DNA of 64,000 bases, from assembly GCA_020342235.1 (NCBI GenBank), contig CP073215.1, positions 124,001 through 188,000 on the forward strand, in the 5' to 3' direction. The position numbers were made by a program, and so were the translations under genes. Positions within the stretch are counted from its first letter, which is position 1. The number at the start of each line of letters is the position of its first letter. Positions 27,758-38,471 of the stretch are shown piece after piece. The notes below the pieces were generated by a model, which searched no databases, was not told the origin of the DNA, and saw nothing but the letters and a program-made list of their open reading frames with translations. The DNA comes from Saccharomycopsis phalli. Lineage: Eukaryota; Ascomycota; Saccharomycetes; Ascoideales; Saccharomycopsidaceae.

Positions 27758-29332
27758 ATGAAATCACAGGGCACAGTCCCCAAAGAAATTTACAACTGGA
27801 AGCTTTTCCTCATTGCCATAACCGCATCTGCAGCAGCTGTCATCATTGGTTATGACGCAGGGTTTATAGGCGGAACCGTGTCGCTTGAATCGTTCAGAAA
27901 CGAGTTTGGATTCAGCAAAATGAGCAAGGCCCACCAGACACTTGTTCTGGCAAACGTAGTTAGCGTGTTTCAGGCAGGTGCCTTTTGGGGATCCATCTTC
28001 ATGTACCCTATTGCGGAAATCTTGGGCCGAAAGCCCGGGCTAATTATCTCAGGGTTCTTTCTAACATTTGGAGCCGCTATTTCGCTTGCCTCAAACGGAA
28101 ACAGGGGTCTTGGGGCGATCTATGCTGGTCGTGTACTTACAGGAATTGGTATCGGAGGCTGTTCGGGTTTGGCCCCAATTTATGTATCTGAGATTTCGCC
28201 TGCAGCCATCAGAGGCCGTTTGGTTGGCTGCTGGGAGGTCTCGTGGCAGGTAGGCGGAATCATTGGCTACTGGATCAACTATGGAGTGCTTCAGAACGTG
28301 CCAAACAGCAGGAGACAGTGGTTGATTCCGTTTGCAATCCAGCTAGTTCCCTCGGGATTATTCTGGGCAGGCGCGTTTTTTCTTCCTGAGTCGCCGCGGT
28401 TTCTCATTTCCAAGGGAAATATTGAAAAGGCCAGGCAAAACTTGTCCCACTTGCACAACCTCCCAGTAGAACACGAGTTCAACCAGCTGGAAATTGCACG
28501 CATGGTCAAGGATTATGACGAGAGAAAGGCAAAACTTGGACCTGGCTTCTTTGCTCCAATAAAGAAGGTCTTGAACAGCAAAGCACTTCTCTATAGGCTA
28601 CTTCTCTCAACGTCGCTCTTCCCTATGCAGAACGGCTCGGGTATTAACGCAATAACATACTATTCGCCAACAGTCTTTCGTTCTCTCGGAGTAAATTCCG
28701 CTAATTCTGGCCTCCAGCTGACAGGAATCTTTGGCATTCTCAAAGGATTTGCCTCAGTCGTCTGGATTTTTTTCATCATTGACAAATTTGGCCGGAGAAC
28801 TGCGCTCATTGCTGGCTCCATTCCGTGCTCGCTTACAATGTGGTATATCGGCTCATATGTGAAAATAGCTGATCCGTCAGCAACTCTAGCTGCTGGAAAA
28901 ACAACCATGACTGCTGGTGGCCGTTCTGCGGTGGCCATGTTGTATATATGGACGATTTTCTACGGAATCAGCTGGAATGGAACCCCATGGTGCATCAACT
29001 CGGAGATTTTCTCGCAGGAGATCCGAACATTTACCCAGGCAGTGAACTCGTCTCTGAACTGGTTCTGGGCATTTATCTGGGGCAGATTTACCGGAAATGC
29101 CTTTGAAGCCATGGGCTATGGATTGTACTTTTTGTTTGCTTCTTGCATGGTTGTGTTTCCTATAGTGATTTATCTCTTGTATCCCGAGACAAAAGGCGTT
29201 CCTCTAGAGGCTGTGGACCATTTGTTTGAAGTTCCAGCCTGGAGGGCAAGAAATTATGCCTTGGACAAGTTTAACCAGGAGTTTGAGTCATTGGACTTGA
29301 AAACTGAGGTGGTGCATATAGGCAAGGTGTAG
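27758..29332 (+). CDS. MFS sugar/quinate-type transporter (QutD-like)
   Basis: A 524-residue sugar-porter-family protein with 12 predicted membrane segments. It has the GYDAGFIGG motif in TM1, GRKPG after TM2, GRVLTGIGIGGCSGLAPIYV, PESPRFLISKG after TM6, QNGSGINAITYYSPTVF in TM7, DKFGRRTA, and the C-terminal PETKGVPLE. NWFWAFIWGRFTGNAFEAMG and MDRLFE-type ends resemble fungal quinate permeases more than hexose carriers. The start at 27758 (MKSQGTV) is the first ATG. CTG codons at 28718 and 29054 fall where relatives have Ala or Asn/Ser. Substrate uncertain. Confidence 0.85.
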   Translation: MKSQGTVPKEIYNWKLFLIAITASAAAVIIGYDAGFIGGTVSLESFRNEFGFSKMSKAHQTLVLANVVSVFQAGAFWGSIFMYPIAEILGRKPGLIISGFFLTFGAAISLASNGNRGLGAIYAGRVLTGIGIGGCSGLAPIYVSEISPAAIRGRLVGCWEVSWQVGGIIGYWINYGVLQNVPNSRRQWLIPFAIQLVPSGLFWAGAFFLPESPRFLISKGNIEKARQNLSHLHNLPVEHEFNQLEIARMVKDYDERKAKLGPGFFAPIKKVLNSKALLYRLLLSTSLFPMQNGSGINAITYYSPTVFRSLGVNSANSGLQLTGIFGILKGFASVVWIFFIIDKFGRRTALIAGSIPCSLTMWYIGSYVKIADPSATLAAGKTTMTAGGRSAVAMLYIWTIFYGISWNGTPWCINSEIFSQEIRTFTQAVNSSLNWFWAFIWGRFTGNAFEAMGYGLYFLFASCMVVFPIVIYLLYPETKGVPLEAVDHLFEVPAWRARNYALDKFNQEFESLDLKTEVVHIGKV

Positions 29333-29863
29333 GGATCAGAGGCAAGGTGTATGATTATAGGAAAGGTTTAGGGATTATAGGAATATGAAGTCGACGATGT
29401 AGAAGCGAGTTGTAATACTGGCGCAGGCAATAGAGATGGTCATCAACAGAAATAGGCTAGTAAAAGGAAGGTGATGGATCTGCCAAGATTGAGGCTATGC
29501 GTGGCTCACGTCAGCACGTCAGCACGATTTTGTAAAGCACTGTATTACTAAAGGCAATAGTGAGTACATTAATTTTGAGTTGTAAATGTCCTTGAGTGGA
29601 ATTTGTCCTAAATAATAGAGCTGCATTTCTCGGTAATCCTATTATGGCAGGTCAATACGTGTGGGGAAAGTGTGTACTGTATAAAATAGGTATACAAGAT
29701 GTTTTTGATTAAAAACAGGAATATAAGGAGCATAGGATCAGGATATCGAGGCATAATATACAAGACACAAGACTGGATAACAAGACTGGATAACAAGACT
29801 GGATAACAAGATCGGATAACAAAACGAGCCCGTTAAACCTGTAAACCAACCACCATTCAAATC
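29333..29863. repeat. MFS-FAO intergenic region with a 13-bp tandem array
   Basis: Four copies of aagactggataac at about 29768-29822, ending 40 bp before the FAO start. A short imperfect repeat of aggtgtagggattatagg follows the transporter stop. No gene. Confidence 0.75.
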
Positions 29864-31894
29864 ATGACTATTCTTGAAACTTGTATAGATACTTGCCTTC
29901 TTCTTGCCGATGCAATCCTACACGAAACTTCCTTCTCCACAATCAAAAACCACCTTGATCCAGGGTTCCCAATAGAAAAACTCGACGAATACATAAACTC
30001 CACGAGAAACGTATCCAAATTGCCTGGGGCCAGACTGTTTATCCGACGGAAGTTAGCTAGTATTCCTGACAAGCAGTTGTTTGACCTCAAGGTGTTGTGC
30101 TACTTGCTTGATTCATGGTGGATCGCCTGGATCTTCACCTCGCGACTCAAGCTCATCAAACACATGACCATCGATGAAAGAGAAAATCTAGTCACTTCAT
30201 GGGCAACTCTGCGTCTTTCTATGCGTAGAAAAATATTCCGTGTATTCTATGGGTTGGGTATCATTGTATTCACTTCTTGCTGTCCTGAGATTCACAACCT
30301 TGCTACAGGGGATCCAGGTAGGGAATTAAGGCCCAATCCGGTCGACATCCCCCCAAGAAGCTATAAATTTCTTCCGGAGCCTTCTGGAGATCTTCATATA
30401 GAGCACGACGCAATAATTGTCGGATCTGGTGCGGGTGCGGGAGTGGCTGCACATACGCTTGCGGAAGCGGGCTACCGAGTGTTGGTAGTGGAAAAAGGCC
30501 AGTTTTTCAGACGTAGAGAGTTTTCAATGACAGAGTGCCAGGGATTGCAGAGTTTATATGAAAGCGAGGGCATGCTTTCATCGATAAATTCGCAAATGTC
30601 TCTTTTGGCAGGAAGCACGTTTGGTGGCGGCACCACCGTCAATTGGTCGGCTTCTTTGAGAACCCCTAGTCTAGTCCGAGATGAATGGGCGAAAGACGGT
30701 GCGTATTGGGCCAATACTCGGGTTTTTGACGATGCGATGGACTATGTTATGCAAAAGATGGGCGTGAGCACTGAGCACATTGAGCACTCCTTCACCAACC
30801 AGGTTCTTCTTCGGGGGTGCAAGAAACTCCATTACGGAGTCAAGGAAGTCGGCCAGAACACGGGAGGCCATGTACATCCGTGTGGGATGTGTTATTTGGG
30901 TTGCAAATTTGGGATCAAGCAAGGGTCGGCCGAGTGCTGGTTTGCGACGCCGGGGATTGAGTTTTTGACGGAAACAAGAGTCCTCCGGTTCATAAGAAAT
31001 GGACGGACCGTCGAGGGTCTTTTGTGTGAGAATAGCCTTGGGCAATTTGCAATAAAGGGAGCCAAAATATACATTGCTAGTGGAGGAAGCCTCAACACCC
31101 CGGTGTTGCTTTCACACTCTGGATTCAGCAATCGCAATATTGGACGGAATCTCCGGCTTCATCCGACGACGGCGGTGAATGCGATATTTCCAGGAAAGAG
31201 AAACCCGGGCCAGGAGTCTATTTTGACTGCGGTGTGTGAGGAAAACTGTGATTTAGATGGCCAGGCACATGGGGCAAGAATCGAGTCGCTTCTACATTCG
31301 CCGACACTCATGCTGATGTATTTGCCTTGGAGGGGAAGCGGGGCTCTTCGGCGACGTATGCTCCAGTTTCGAAACATGAGCACGTTGTTGGTTATTGCGA
31401 GAGATGTTGGTCAAGGAAGGGTTTCTGCGACTCGAGAACGACCTGGGGCGTTGGAGATTGACTACACAGTAGACGAGTTTGACATGGACGGATTGAAACA
31501 GACAATGTTGCTCGCAGCAGACGTCTTGTACATTGAGGGTGCGCTGGAAATCATTCTTTCTAGCCCACGGCTTCCTGAGTTCCGTCTGGACAAGACGAAG
31601 CGGACGATCTTGGATCCAGGGTACCGTAAATGGCGAAATGCGGTTGAGGAGTTGTCAATGGAGCCGTATGAGTGCCTTGTTGGATCGGCGCACCAGATGG
31701 GGAGCTGTAAGATGGGAAAAAGCGCAAAGACGGGGGTGTGCGATTCTCGCGGGAAGGCTTATGAGGCGGATAATTTGTATGTAGCGGATGGGTCGGTTTT
31801 ACCGAGTGCGAGTGGGGTGAATCCGATGGTGAGTATTATGAGTTTTTCTAGGGTGATTTCGGAAGGGATTGTGAGGGAATTGGGAGGGAATTGA
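29864..31894 (+). CDS. FAO1: Long-chain fatty alcohol oxidase (GMC oxidoreductase)
   Basis: A 676-residue flavoprotein. After an N-terminal helical region of about 180 residues comes the FAD motif IIVGSGAGAGVAAHTLAEAG (GSGAGAG at 187-193), then GSTFGGGTTVNWSASLRTP, HVHPCGMCYLGCKFG and the C-terminal GMC block GSCKMGKSAKTGVCDSRGKA, ending in ADGSVLPSASGVNPMVSIM. This is the layout of Candida fatty alcohol oxidases, which convert long-chain alcohols to aldehydes with O2 during alkane or fatty-acid omega-oxidation. No C-terminal peroxisomal SKL-type signal is seen (the end is LGGN). The physiological substrate is inferred from the family. Confidence 0.88.
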   Translation: MTILETCIDTCLLLADAILHETSFSTIKNHLDPGFPIEKLDEYINSTRNVSKLPGARLFIRRKLASIPDKQLFDLKVLCYLLDSWWIAWIFTSRLKLIKHMTIDERENLVTSWATLRLSMRRKIFRVFYGLGIIVFTSCCPEIHNLATGDPGRELRPNPVDIPPRSYKFLPEPSGDLHIEHDAIIVGSGAGAGVAAHTLAEAGYRVLVVEKGQFFRRREFSMTECQGLQSLYESEGMLSSINSQMSLLAGSTFGGGTTVNWSASLRTPSLVRDEWAKDGAYWANTRVFDDAMDYVMQKMGVSTEHIEHSFTNQVLLRGCKKLHYGVKEVGQNTGGHVHPCGMCYLGCKFGIKQGSAECWFATPGIEFLTETRVLRFIRNGRTVEGLLCENSLGQFAIKGAKIYIASGGSLNTPVLLSHSGFSNRNIGRNLRLHPTTAVNAIFPGKRNPGQESILTAVCEENCDLDGQAHGARIESLLHSPTLMLMYLPWRGSGALRRRMLQFRNMSTLLVIARDVGQGRVSATRERPGALEIDYTVDEFDMDGLKQTMLLAADVLYIEGALEIILSSPRLPEFRLDKTKRTILDPGYRKWRNAVEELSMEPYECLVGSAHQMGSCKMGKSAKTGVCDSRGKAYEADNLYVADGSVLPSASGVNPMVSIMSFSRVISEGIVRELGGN

Positions 31895-32924
31895 GAGGGA
31901 GAGGGAGAGGGAGAGGTGGAGAATGGGAATGGACGAAAAGAGGGGAAGTGAGTGGGTGAGTGGGTGAGGAATGAGGAATGAGGAATGGGTAATGAGGAGT
32001 GATTGAGTGATTGAGTGATTGAGTGAGGAGTGAGGAGTGAGGAGTGAGGAATGAGGAATGAGGAATGAGGAATGAGGAATGAGGAATGAGGAATGAGGAA
32101 TGAGGAATGAGGAATGAGGAATGAGGAATGAGGAATGAGGAGTAAGTGAATGAATGAGTGATGGATGAAAAAAATGAATAAGGACCAAGTGAGCTAGTAA
32201 AGGAGTATAGAAAATAAAATCTATATGTGCAACAGATCAAGACAACAAGAGCTGAAAATTGACCGCAAAGTTTGCTAAAACGAGATATGCCGAGGTCTGG
32301 GAAGTCTAAAAGATTGATGGCACATCTTTTGCTGGCCGAATAGACCTTTACACGTGATAGGAGGTGCTTCATCGTATGTAAGTTTAATCTGAACGTATGG
32401 GAAAATCAAACGTTGTTAATCAATATGGGCTGCATCTATGTGCACTGCGGTGTGTATGCATGCAATGATTACCTATATGTCTCATGATCGGGCGAATTTG
32501 AGGGCATATACAATCCCACCTCACTCTTTTAAGGCGTAAATACAGTCAGAGCGGTATCCGAACGTGTGTACATTTATACCCATGGATATACTCGGACTTG
32601 TGCACAATCTGACATGGACCCCTTGATAAGTCAGTTACCAGTAACGCTCCAAACTCTAGAGCTAGGCAATGCATTTCCAGGGCCTTTTCAATCCGATTAA
32701 ACTATACGCATCTTGTCGATTTTCAAAAAGAGGGACTACGTCAACAAGCGCCTCAATTGAATGCAGTCTCTTGCATAGAGTTAGTGCCTCAAATTGTTTA
32801 GCCGTTCCAGGACCACTAGCTCAATGGGGAATTTACGGACAATAGCCTCGGGTGAGGCAAGGGTGATTTGTGTCCGGGTAACGAAATCATAAATCGGGGT
32901 CTGGAGCTTTTTGTGAGATGAGCA
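31895..32924. repeat. FAO-GID8 intergenic region with purine minisatellite
   Basis: Directly after the FAO stop there is a purine-rich tract: gagaggga units, then gagtgatt, then about 13 copies of the 7-bp unit ggaatga at about 32045-32145. The remaining 750 bp has no gene. An ATG at 32918 opens a 14-codon frame that overlaps the GID8 start. Confidence 0.85.
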
Positions 32925-33848
32925 ATGGAGTCAATAAACACCACCTCAGTGAACAAGATTGATTTGAACTATCTTATTTTGAATTATTTGATAATCGAGG
33001 GGTATGAGACTGCAGCCAATAACTTTGCCAAGGAGTCGGGGATAAAGTATCCTCATATCGAGGGGCTGAAGCTGATTAACCAGCGGAATGAAATCAAGTT
33101 AATGTTGATCAAGGGCGAGATTGATGGTGTGATCAAGAAATTGAACGAGTACTATCCATTTTTGTTGGAGGGCAACGACTTCTTGTACTTTAAGATCTTG
33201 ATGTTGAACTTGATTGAGATTATCAAAAAGTATCAAAAGGACCGTGCCGCTGGCGGAGTCAAGCCGCGGCGAAGCAGCAGCTCGAGGCGCAAAAGCAGTG
33301 TTGGCCGAGCGGCTAGTGCGCGGAGGTTGATGAGCGACGAAGAAATTGCTCGGGAAGAGGGATTTTTCCAGCACATTATTGCGTTTGTAAAGGAGAAGTT
33401 GTTTGACAAGGCGATCAAGAACAAGGCGTTTTTGAAGGAGCTTGAGTTGACAATGTGTCTCTTGTTGTTTGATTTCAGCGATTTCAAGAACAGTGTCGAG
33501 TGTTTGCCCAAGGAGTTGGTGAGCTTGATTAACAATACTGGGCTCAAGAACGAGGTGTTTAACTTGATTAACAACTCGATCTTGAGCTACAACAGCATGT
33601 ACTTGACTAGTGGGGGTATGCATGGGGAATTTGAGCGAGAAAATGAGTCTGGGTTTGTGTTGGATAGTGATGAGGAGGAAGAGGAGGAAGAGGAAGAGGA
33701 AGAGGATGGAGAAGAGGAGGAGGAGAAGGAGAAGGAGCAGTTGAGTTTTGTGAATTCCAAGTTGAAGCAGTTGATGAGTTTGTGGGTGTGGAGCGAGAAC
33801 GAGTTGCAGGATAAGCGGATTCCGCGGATTGACTTGGGGAGTTTATAG
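32925..33848 (+). CDS. GID8: GID8, GID/CTLH E3 ubiquitin ligase scaffold subunit
   Basis: A 307-residue LisH-CTLH-CRA protein. LisH is at about 12-45 (LNYLILNYLIIEGYETAANNFAKESG split over its helices), CTLH at about 48-105 (INQRNEIKLMLIKGEIDGVI), and the CRA region after about 145. The last helix reads NSKLKQLMSLWVWSENELQ. Gid8 holds together the ligase that degrades gluconeogenic enzymes when glucose returns. A basic Ser/Arg linker (about 108-128) and a run of about 25 acidic residues (245-272) are insertions. It is shorter than Saccharomyces Gid8 (455 aa). The codon at 33072 is CTG where relatives have Ser before Ile. Confidence 0.88.
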   Translation: MESINTTSVNKIDLNYLILNYLIIEGYETAANNFAKESGIKYPHIEGLKLINQRNEIKLMLIKGEIDGVIKKLNEYYPFLLEGNDFLYFKILMLNLIEIIKKYQKDRAAGGVKPRRSSSSRRKSSVGRAASARRLMSDEEIAREEGFFQHIIAFVKEKLFDKAIKNKAFLKELELTMCLLLFDFSDFKNSVECLPKELVSLINNTGLKNEVFNLINNSILSYNSMYLTSGGMHGEFERENESGFVLDSDEEEEEEEEEEEDGEEEEEKEKEQLSFVNSKLKQLMSLWVWSENELQDKRIPRIDLGSL

Positions 33849-34889
33849 AAGTTTGTGGGGGGTTAACTGAGAGAGGATTGAGTGGGAGTTTAAGGTAACG
33901 AAACCAGTTTATAATCCATGATACTGAGTATTGTGGGATGGAGTGCATGCACAATTAGAGACGTGCGAGTTACGAACTATAATGTAATATAATGGAATAT
34001 AATGGAATATAATGGAATATAATGAAATATGATTAATGTAAATGGGAGAAAATGGGATTCTGCAATCAGCATAAGACTAGACGAGGAATTGTTTAGAATG
34101 ACTTTGTACGAATCATGGGAAGGTGGTGTAAATAATGGTGTAGTGTGGTATTAGGATGTGAGTTGGAATGGACAAGTTGCTTTGCTATTTAGGTGGATAT
34201 TTAACCTGACTACTCAACTTTGGCTATTTAAGTCTGACCATGTAAGTCTGACTATTTAAAGTCTCATTTGAAATCTCGTTATTTAGTCTCATTTGAAATC
34301 TCGTTATTTATTCTCATTTGAAATCTCATTATTCAAGTTTGACTATATAAGTCTAAATATTATACTTGAAAACGAACACGTTCTATGTAGAAAAATGGCG
34401 TGACTAGATCATTGCTTTATGGTAGAAGTTTGGGCCAGAAAGTTAAAAGACAAGGTCTGAATAGAAAATAAAGTTTACAATGGATAAATGGAAGACGCAG
34501 GTGTAAAGCAATGACATTGGACCATTGTCTAATGGAGTTGAGAAAGAAGCTTCTGCTTATTACAGTATGAAGCTTTTGTTTATTACAGGTATTAACTTTT
34601 GTTTATTACAGGATAATGTAAATATTTGCATTCAAATGGCCATTTAAACGGCATTATCTGGTGCTCAGTGGATAATTACAACATCCAAGGATGATTGTTT
34701 AATTTCGCTTCATTCACTCTATTCTTTTCCTCTATTAATTTCCACTCTTCTCTTTCTGTCAATTCCACTCTCTTCCTTCTGTCAATTTCACTCTCTTCCT
34801 TCTGTCAATTTCACTCTCTTCCTTCTGTCAATTTCACTCTCTTCCTTCTGTCAATTTCACCCTCCTCTTTCACTCTTCACTCCCCCATT
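33849..34889. repeat. GID8-MAK5 convergent gap with three tandem arrays
   Basis: Array one, about 33980-34030: 10-bp unit ggaatataat. Array two, about 34240-34340: units of about 25 bp containing tctcatttgaaatctc. Array three, about 34740-34865: 23-bp unit containing cttccttctgtcaatttcac, four near-identical copies, ending close to the MAK5 stop. No gene. Confidence 0.85.
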
Positions 34890-37100
34890 TTACTCCTCCA
34901 TTTTTCGCTTCTTCTCCTTCCGCCGATCACTCTTTCTCTTCCGCTTTGCACTCTTCTTCTCGTTCTTCCGCTCCTCCTGCATCTTCTTCTCCTCCCGCAA
35001 CTTCTCCAACCGATCCTTGTGCGTCTTTGACTTTTTTACAATATCCAACACTTCCACCTTTTTGTACCCAACCACCGACTCGTGACCTCGATCGCCCAAC
35101 AAAAGCTCGGCGGTGCTGTTGCTCAACACCTTTTTGGCGCCAACACGCAACTTCTGCAGGAGTAACCGGCGCAACTCATGGCGCTTGCCCGCATCCTGCC
35201 GCAGCGAAACCTGCTTCTTCTGCTTCTTGTCGCGCATCTTGCGCAAATGCTCGTCCTCAAAATCACTCAAGTCGTCAATCTCGAGGTCACGTGCCACCTT
35301 GTCGGCCCAGCTATCCTCCTTGCTGAGCGAGCTGGACGCAATCTCCGACTCAGCCAACTCTCCTGCCAACGTGCTCCGCTCGCGAAGCTGATCAATGATA
35401 CCAACCTCAATCGGAAGCAACTTCAAGTCGTCCTCATCCTCCTTGACCATCGCCCGCAACCGCCGCAAGTTCCCAATCTCGCGGGGGCCACAAAGAATAA
35501 TCGATACGCCCTCGGCATGCCGGCCGGTCCGACCAGACCGGTGGATGTACATGTCGCTCGTCCGCGGAATGTGATAGTGGATCACGTGATCGATGTTCGG
35601 GATGTCCAAACCACGTGCCGCGACGTCGGTCGCAACCAACACCGATTTGCTGCTAACGAAGCCTTCCAAATTGCGCATCCGCTGCTTCTGGATCATCGAC
35701 GAGTGGATGCTGTACACCTGGAGCCCCAACAACTTGAGGTAGCACGTCACACGCTTCACACTGTCAATCGAGTTGGTAAACACAATGTTGCTGCCCTTGT
35801 AGAGGAGAAGAAAGTAGTACAAGTACAAGTCCCGGCTGAGATTGTCGCACTCAATGAGTGCCTCGTGGATTTTCTTGTTGAGAATCTCGTTAGTATCGAC
35901 CACCACCGGCCGGTGGAGATGGAGTTTTGTGCCTAGATACTCCACAAGATTAAACTCCAGCCGGCTCTTCTTTCGGTCCAACGGCACAAAAAGCTGCTTG
36001 TCAAACGTCGCGGAAAACACAAGGTTCTGCCACTTGCTGCGCTTGTTTTGCTTCTCCAACTTCTCCAAGATCCCCTGCAACTCCGGAAAGTGTCCGTGCT
36101 GGAAAAGCCGGTCCGCCTCGTCAAAAACAAGGTACTTCACGTGCTTGAGCGACGCCAAGAACCCCTCGTTCTTCTCTAGAAGCTCGCCAAACCGCCCCGG
36201 AGTCGCGATTATGAGCCCGGTGCTGCCGTACTCGAGCACGCGTTCCTGCTTGTCGATCGATAAGCCGCCAGTCAACGACACAATGGCGCTGTTTTTGTTC
36301 TCCACTGGAAGGTACTTGAGAAACCGGCCGAGGTGCTCAAAAATCTGCTTGGCTAGTTCGCGTGTCGGCGAGAAAATCACCGCCAGAGGATGAATCTCGT
36401 CCTGCTGCAGTAATGCTTCGAGGATTGGGAGCCCGTACGCCAAGGTTTTTCCAGATCCCGTGATGGCCTTGCCGATGACGTCATTTCCTTGGAGAATCAA
36501 CGGGATGGCTTTTTGCTGGATCTCGGTGGGTTTTTCAAAGCCGGCTTCTTCAATTACTTTGAGGATGCTGTTGCTGAGTGCAAGTTTGTGCCATTCGGGG
36601 CTGACGGAGACGTCCAATTGGTCTGGAAGGAGGTTGTAGTTTGTACTGTGGGAAAGTTTGTCATCCTGTGGGAGATTGGAAGATTCCGAGTCGGAAAATT
36701 CGTCATCCAGGGGGAGATTGGAAGGAGATTCAGCGTCGGAAGATTCGTCATCCTGTGGGAGATTGGAAACAGATTCAGAATCGGAAAATCCGCCAAACTC
36801 AGAGTCGTCCGATTCCCCAGCCTCCTCTGATTCCTCTGCTTCCCCCTCCTCATCCAGATCAAGCGAACAATTCTTCTTCTCCTTCAAATTCTCCTCCTTC
36901 TCAACAACCTGACTCTCATCCACCACAAACTCAACTCGCCCACCAACCTTCTTCACCTCCACCCCATCAATCTCTTGCAACCCAAAAAAACCCTCAACGA
37001 CACTCACTGACTTGCCGATCTTGACGCTCTTCCAGTTCAATTTGTCCACATCACTCACGTGAACGCGCTTGCCGCTTGCCTTGTCGCTTGCCTTGGTCAT
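34890..37100 (-). CDS. MAK5: MAK5, DEAD-box RNA helicase for 60S ribosome assembly
   Basis: A 736-residue DEAD-box protein. Q-motif GFEKPTEIQQKAIP; motif I AITGSGKT; PTRELA; TPGRF; DEAD; SAT; then the C-terminal RecA domain with VYSIHSSMIQKQRMRNLEGF, DVAARGLDIPNIDHVIHYHI and HRSGRTGRHAEG. The N-terminal GFFGLQEIDGVEVKKVGG block and the long spacing between motifs I and II are Mak5/DDX24 features. Acidic Ser/Asp/Glu repeats (SNLPQDDE) at about 100-153 and a Lys/Arg-rich nucleolar-type tail flank the core. It acts in pre-60S particles in the nucleolus. The start at 37100 (MTKASDK) is the first ATG; the open frame extends upstream without one. Confidence 0.92.
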   Translation of the reverse strand: MTKASDKASGKRVHVSDVDKLNWKSVKIGKSVSVVEGFFGLQEIDGVEVKKVGGRVEFVVDESQVVEKEENLKEKKNCSLDLDEEGEAEESEEAGESDDSEFGGFSDSESVSNLPQDDESSDAESPSNLPLDDEFSDSESSNLPQDDKLSHSTNYNLLPDQLDVSVSPEWHKLALSNSILKVIEEAGFEKPTEIQQKAIPLILQGNDVIGKAITGSGKTLAYGLPILEALLQQDEIHPLAVIFSPTRELAKQIFEHLGRFLKYLPVENKNSAIVSLTGGLSIDKQERVLEYGSTGLIIATPGRFGELLEKNEGFLASLKHVKYLVFDEADRLFQHGHFPELQGILEKLEKQNKRSKWQNLVFSATFDKQLFVPLDRKKSRLEFNLVEYLGTKLHLHRPVVVDTNEILNKKIHEALIECDNLSRDLYLYYFLLLYKGSNIVFTNSIDSVKRVTCYLKLLGLQVYSIHSSMIQKQRMRNLEGFVSSKSVLVATDVAARGLDIPNIDHVIHYHIPRTSDMYIHRSGRTGRHAEGVSIILCGPREIGNLRRLRAMVKEDEDDLKLLPIEVGIIDQLRERSTLAGELAESEIASSSLSKEDSWADKVARDLEIDDLSDFEDEHLRKMRDKKQKKQVSLRQDAGKRHELRRLLLQKLRVGAKKVLSNSTAELLLGDRGHESVVGYKKVEVLDIVKKSKTHKDRLEKLREEKKMQEERKNEKKSAKRKRKSDRRKEKKRKMEE

Positions 37101-38471
37101 TGCCCAAGAGAAAAAAAATATATTGACATCTTGGACACCCCCACCCCACACCCCCTTTCCACGTAACCAACTGACGCTGATTTATAATGTATAATTAGAG
37201 CATGGACGTATATGTAATAAAGAAGAAAGGGTCACCTAAAATTCTATTCACCGTCTGTTTGGCTGTCAGGATGGTCTAGTCATGTCCATTCCACAATAGC
37301 ATCGCCCATCCCATAACGTATCATTGTAAAGATCTCAATTGCTTTCCTCGGAACTGGTTTTGTTCATTGTCTTCTTTATCCTTTATACTTGCTTTTTGAC
37401 CAATCTTCTGGCCAAAGGCAATGGATTAGCCAAGTCCATTCTCTGACCAAAGAATGTTACCTTTTTCAGATATAAATAGCCAGACTATTCTTTGAATAGT
37501 CAAGCAAATGTATTTTAGTCATTTTACCAACTCGTATTACTATATTACAATATGACATTGGATGTATAGGACATTGCACTTAATGACACTTGTACTGCAC
37601 CAGGTTCGCTGCTTTTGGCAATGCTTGACACCAACCATTTCATCAAGTGAATAATCGGCCTTGGAATTCAAAAAGGCTTTGCATATAAAATTCATCCTTC
37701 CATCTAGAATTGTATAGTGGTTTGGAAGTACACTGGTATCCACCAAACATGGTTACTAGTTAGTTTAATCCTAGAACTGGTATTTTGCGTCAGACAAGGG
37801 ACAGTAATTGGTTGACCATTTGTTTTGACTGGCTTGGATCAACACTTGTAGTATGCTTGGCTTGCTGAATAATCTTGGCTGTTTCCATTCAAGAATTTAC
37901 ACGTTTCAGATGAAAAGTAGAAGTAGGTATCTTGGTGACTGGCACTATTATAGTGCTTGGAGGATTTGGTGAACCATTGATTACACTTGGGTCTAGCATG
38001 CGTAGTGGTGCTTCAAGAGACGTAGTTTGCCGGAATGGCTTTAACTACCAATATGAATATTCTAGTCCATGTAAAAATCGGTCATAATGTAAATATCGCA
38101 TTGCAAGTGCAAAATCGAGCACTATAAATGTAAAAAACGGGCACAATGTAAAAATGAGCATTACAAGTGTAAGAATGAACATTACAAGTGTAAGAATGAG
38201 CATTACAAGTGTAAGAATGAGCATTATAAATATAAAAATGAGCATTACAAGTGTAAAAACCGGGCATAATGTAAAAACCAATCATTTAAAATTCCCTGAA
38301 CCAGTCTGATTTTCTCAAGCCATCCCAAATACCCAAGTCTGGCCACTTGGGATACAACTCACAAAATACATTGTAAAATGGACAAACTACACTTCAGACA
38401 AGATTGATTAACCGAAATACACATTACCACAAACAGTCTCGATGGATAGTATGGATAGTCTTGCATCAACT
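37101..38471. repeat. MAK5-DPH1 intergenic region with 21-bp array
   Basis: About seven copies of a 21-bp unit based on gcattacaagtgtaagaatg at about 38120-38275. A segment at about 37475-37530 (aaatagccag...ttgaatagt) matches one at 15793-15853 and may be a fragment of an old dispersed element. Otherwise no gene. Confidence 0.8.

Noticed and set aside
31799-32372. SSFLIPHSSF-type frames after FAO
   Set aside because: Pure translation of the 7-bp purine array on the opposite strand.
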